From Enchytraeus crypticus (lineage: Eukaryota > Annelida > Clitellata > Enchytraeida > Enchytraeidae): a stretch of 64,000 nt of DNA. The notes under the pieces were generated by a model. The model was given only the letters and a program-made list of their open reading frames with translations, made no database searches and was not told the DNA's origin. The DNA is taken from contig CAJHZI010000253.1 in assembly GCA_905160935.1 (NCBI GenBank), forward strand, positions 3,046,001 to 3,110,000. The letters are read 5' to 3'. Below, in pieces: positions 63,615 to 64,000 of this stretch (position 1 is its first letter; each line of letters opens with the position of its first letter). Both the position numbers and the translations under genes were made by a program.

Positions 63615-64000
63615 AGTTAGTCACTTGGTTAATTTTGCTCATAATTGTTAGTCACTTGGTTAATTTTGCTCATAATTGTTAGTCACTTGGTTAATTTTGC
63701 TCATAATTGTTAGTCACTTGGTTAATTTTGCTCATAATTGTTAGTCACTTGGTTAATTTTGCTCATAATTGTTAGTCACTTGGTTAATTTTGCTCATAAT
63801 TGTTAGTCACTTGGTTAATTTTGCTCATAATTGTTAGTCACTTGGTTAATTTTGCTCATAATTGTTAGTCACTTGGTTAATTTTGCTCATAATTGTTAGT
63901 CACTTGGTTAATTTTGCTCATAATTGTTAGTCACTTGGTTAATTTTGCTCATAATTGTTAGTCACTTGGTTAATTTTGCTCATAATTGTTAGTCACTTGG
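63615..64000. repeat. 31-bp tandem repeat, at least 12 near-identical units, running off the right edge
   Basis: Unit begins TTAGTCACTTGGTTAATTTT and continues GCTCATAATTG. Only the first unit differs (ACAG for ATTG), so the array is young. It lies in a Neto intron. Confidence 0.95.

Noticed and set aside
63615-64000. CRISPR-like direct repeats
   Set aside because: Units are contiguous 31-bp copies with no unique spacers, in a eukaryotic intron.

Overview
The window looks like AT-rich intergenic and intronic DNA from an invertebrate animal. Two multi-exon genes have long introns packed with decayed retroposons, microsatellites and minisatellites. Gene content and repeat style suggest a marine invertebrate, perhaps a mollusc or other lophotrochozoan; that placement is inference, because nothing in the window is diagnostic of a phylum.

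Left third (1-24710, minus strand): a long-tailed class I myosin of the Myo1e/Myo1f type. I could place 24 exons with matching splice sites and unbroken phase, 2787 coding bases or exactly 929 codons. They run from just before the GVDDMV motif through the motor, the single visible IQ motif and the TH1 membrane-binding tail. The N-terminal exon(s) lie upstream of 24710 and were not found. The C-terminal end runs off the left edge at base 1.

Middle (24711-41117): no further gene recognised. It holds a frameshifted, 5'-truncated non-LTR retrotransposon (about 27470-29080), a 1.18-kb array with no G on the plus strand (32908-34091), a 23-bp minisatellite, 5S-rRNA-like SINEs and long CT, CAT and CCT tracts.

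Right third (41118 to the right edge, plus strand): the 5' part of a Neto (neuropilin and tolloid-like) gene, with a signal-peptide exon, CUB1 on two exons and CUB2 on two exons; the rest lies beyond 64000. Antisense inside its fourth intron is an intronless 184-residue ORF (56044-56598). It resembles an H-Y type ADP-ribosyltransferase and ends in a CaaX box, and is the best candidate for something undescribed. Myo1 and Neto are divergently arranged; no functional link between them is apparent.

Interspersed repeats fall into families named here: F1 (ATG-tail retroposon), F2 (tRNA-derived SINE), F3 (LINE 3' ends with AG tails), F4 (retroposon whose 5' head resembles F1), F5 (LINE 3' ends with ATT tails), F6 (short unclassified repeat) and F7 (5S- or tRNA-headed SINEs with a shared tail). 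Coordinates of repeat copies are approximate to about 10 bases; exon coordinates are exact to my reading of splice sites. Similarity to named families is judged from remembered motifs, not from a search.
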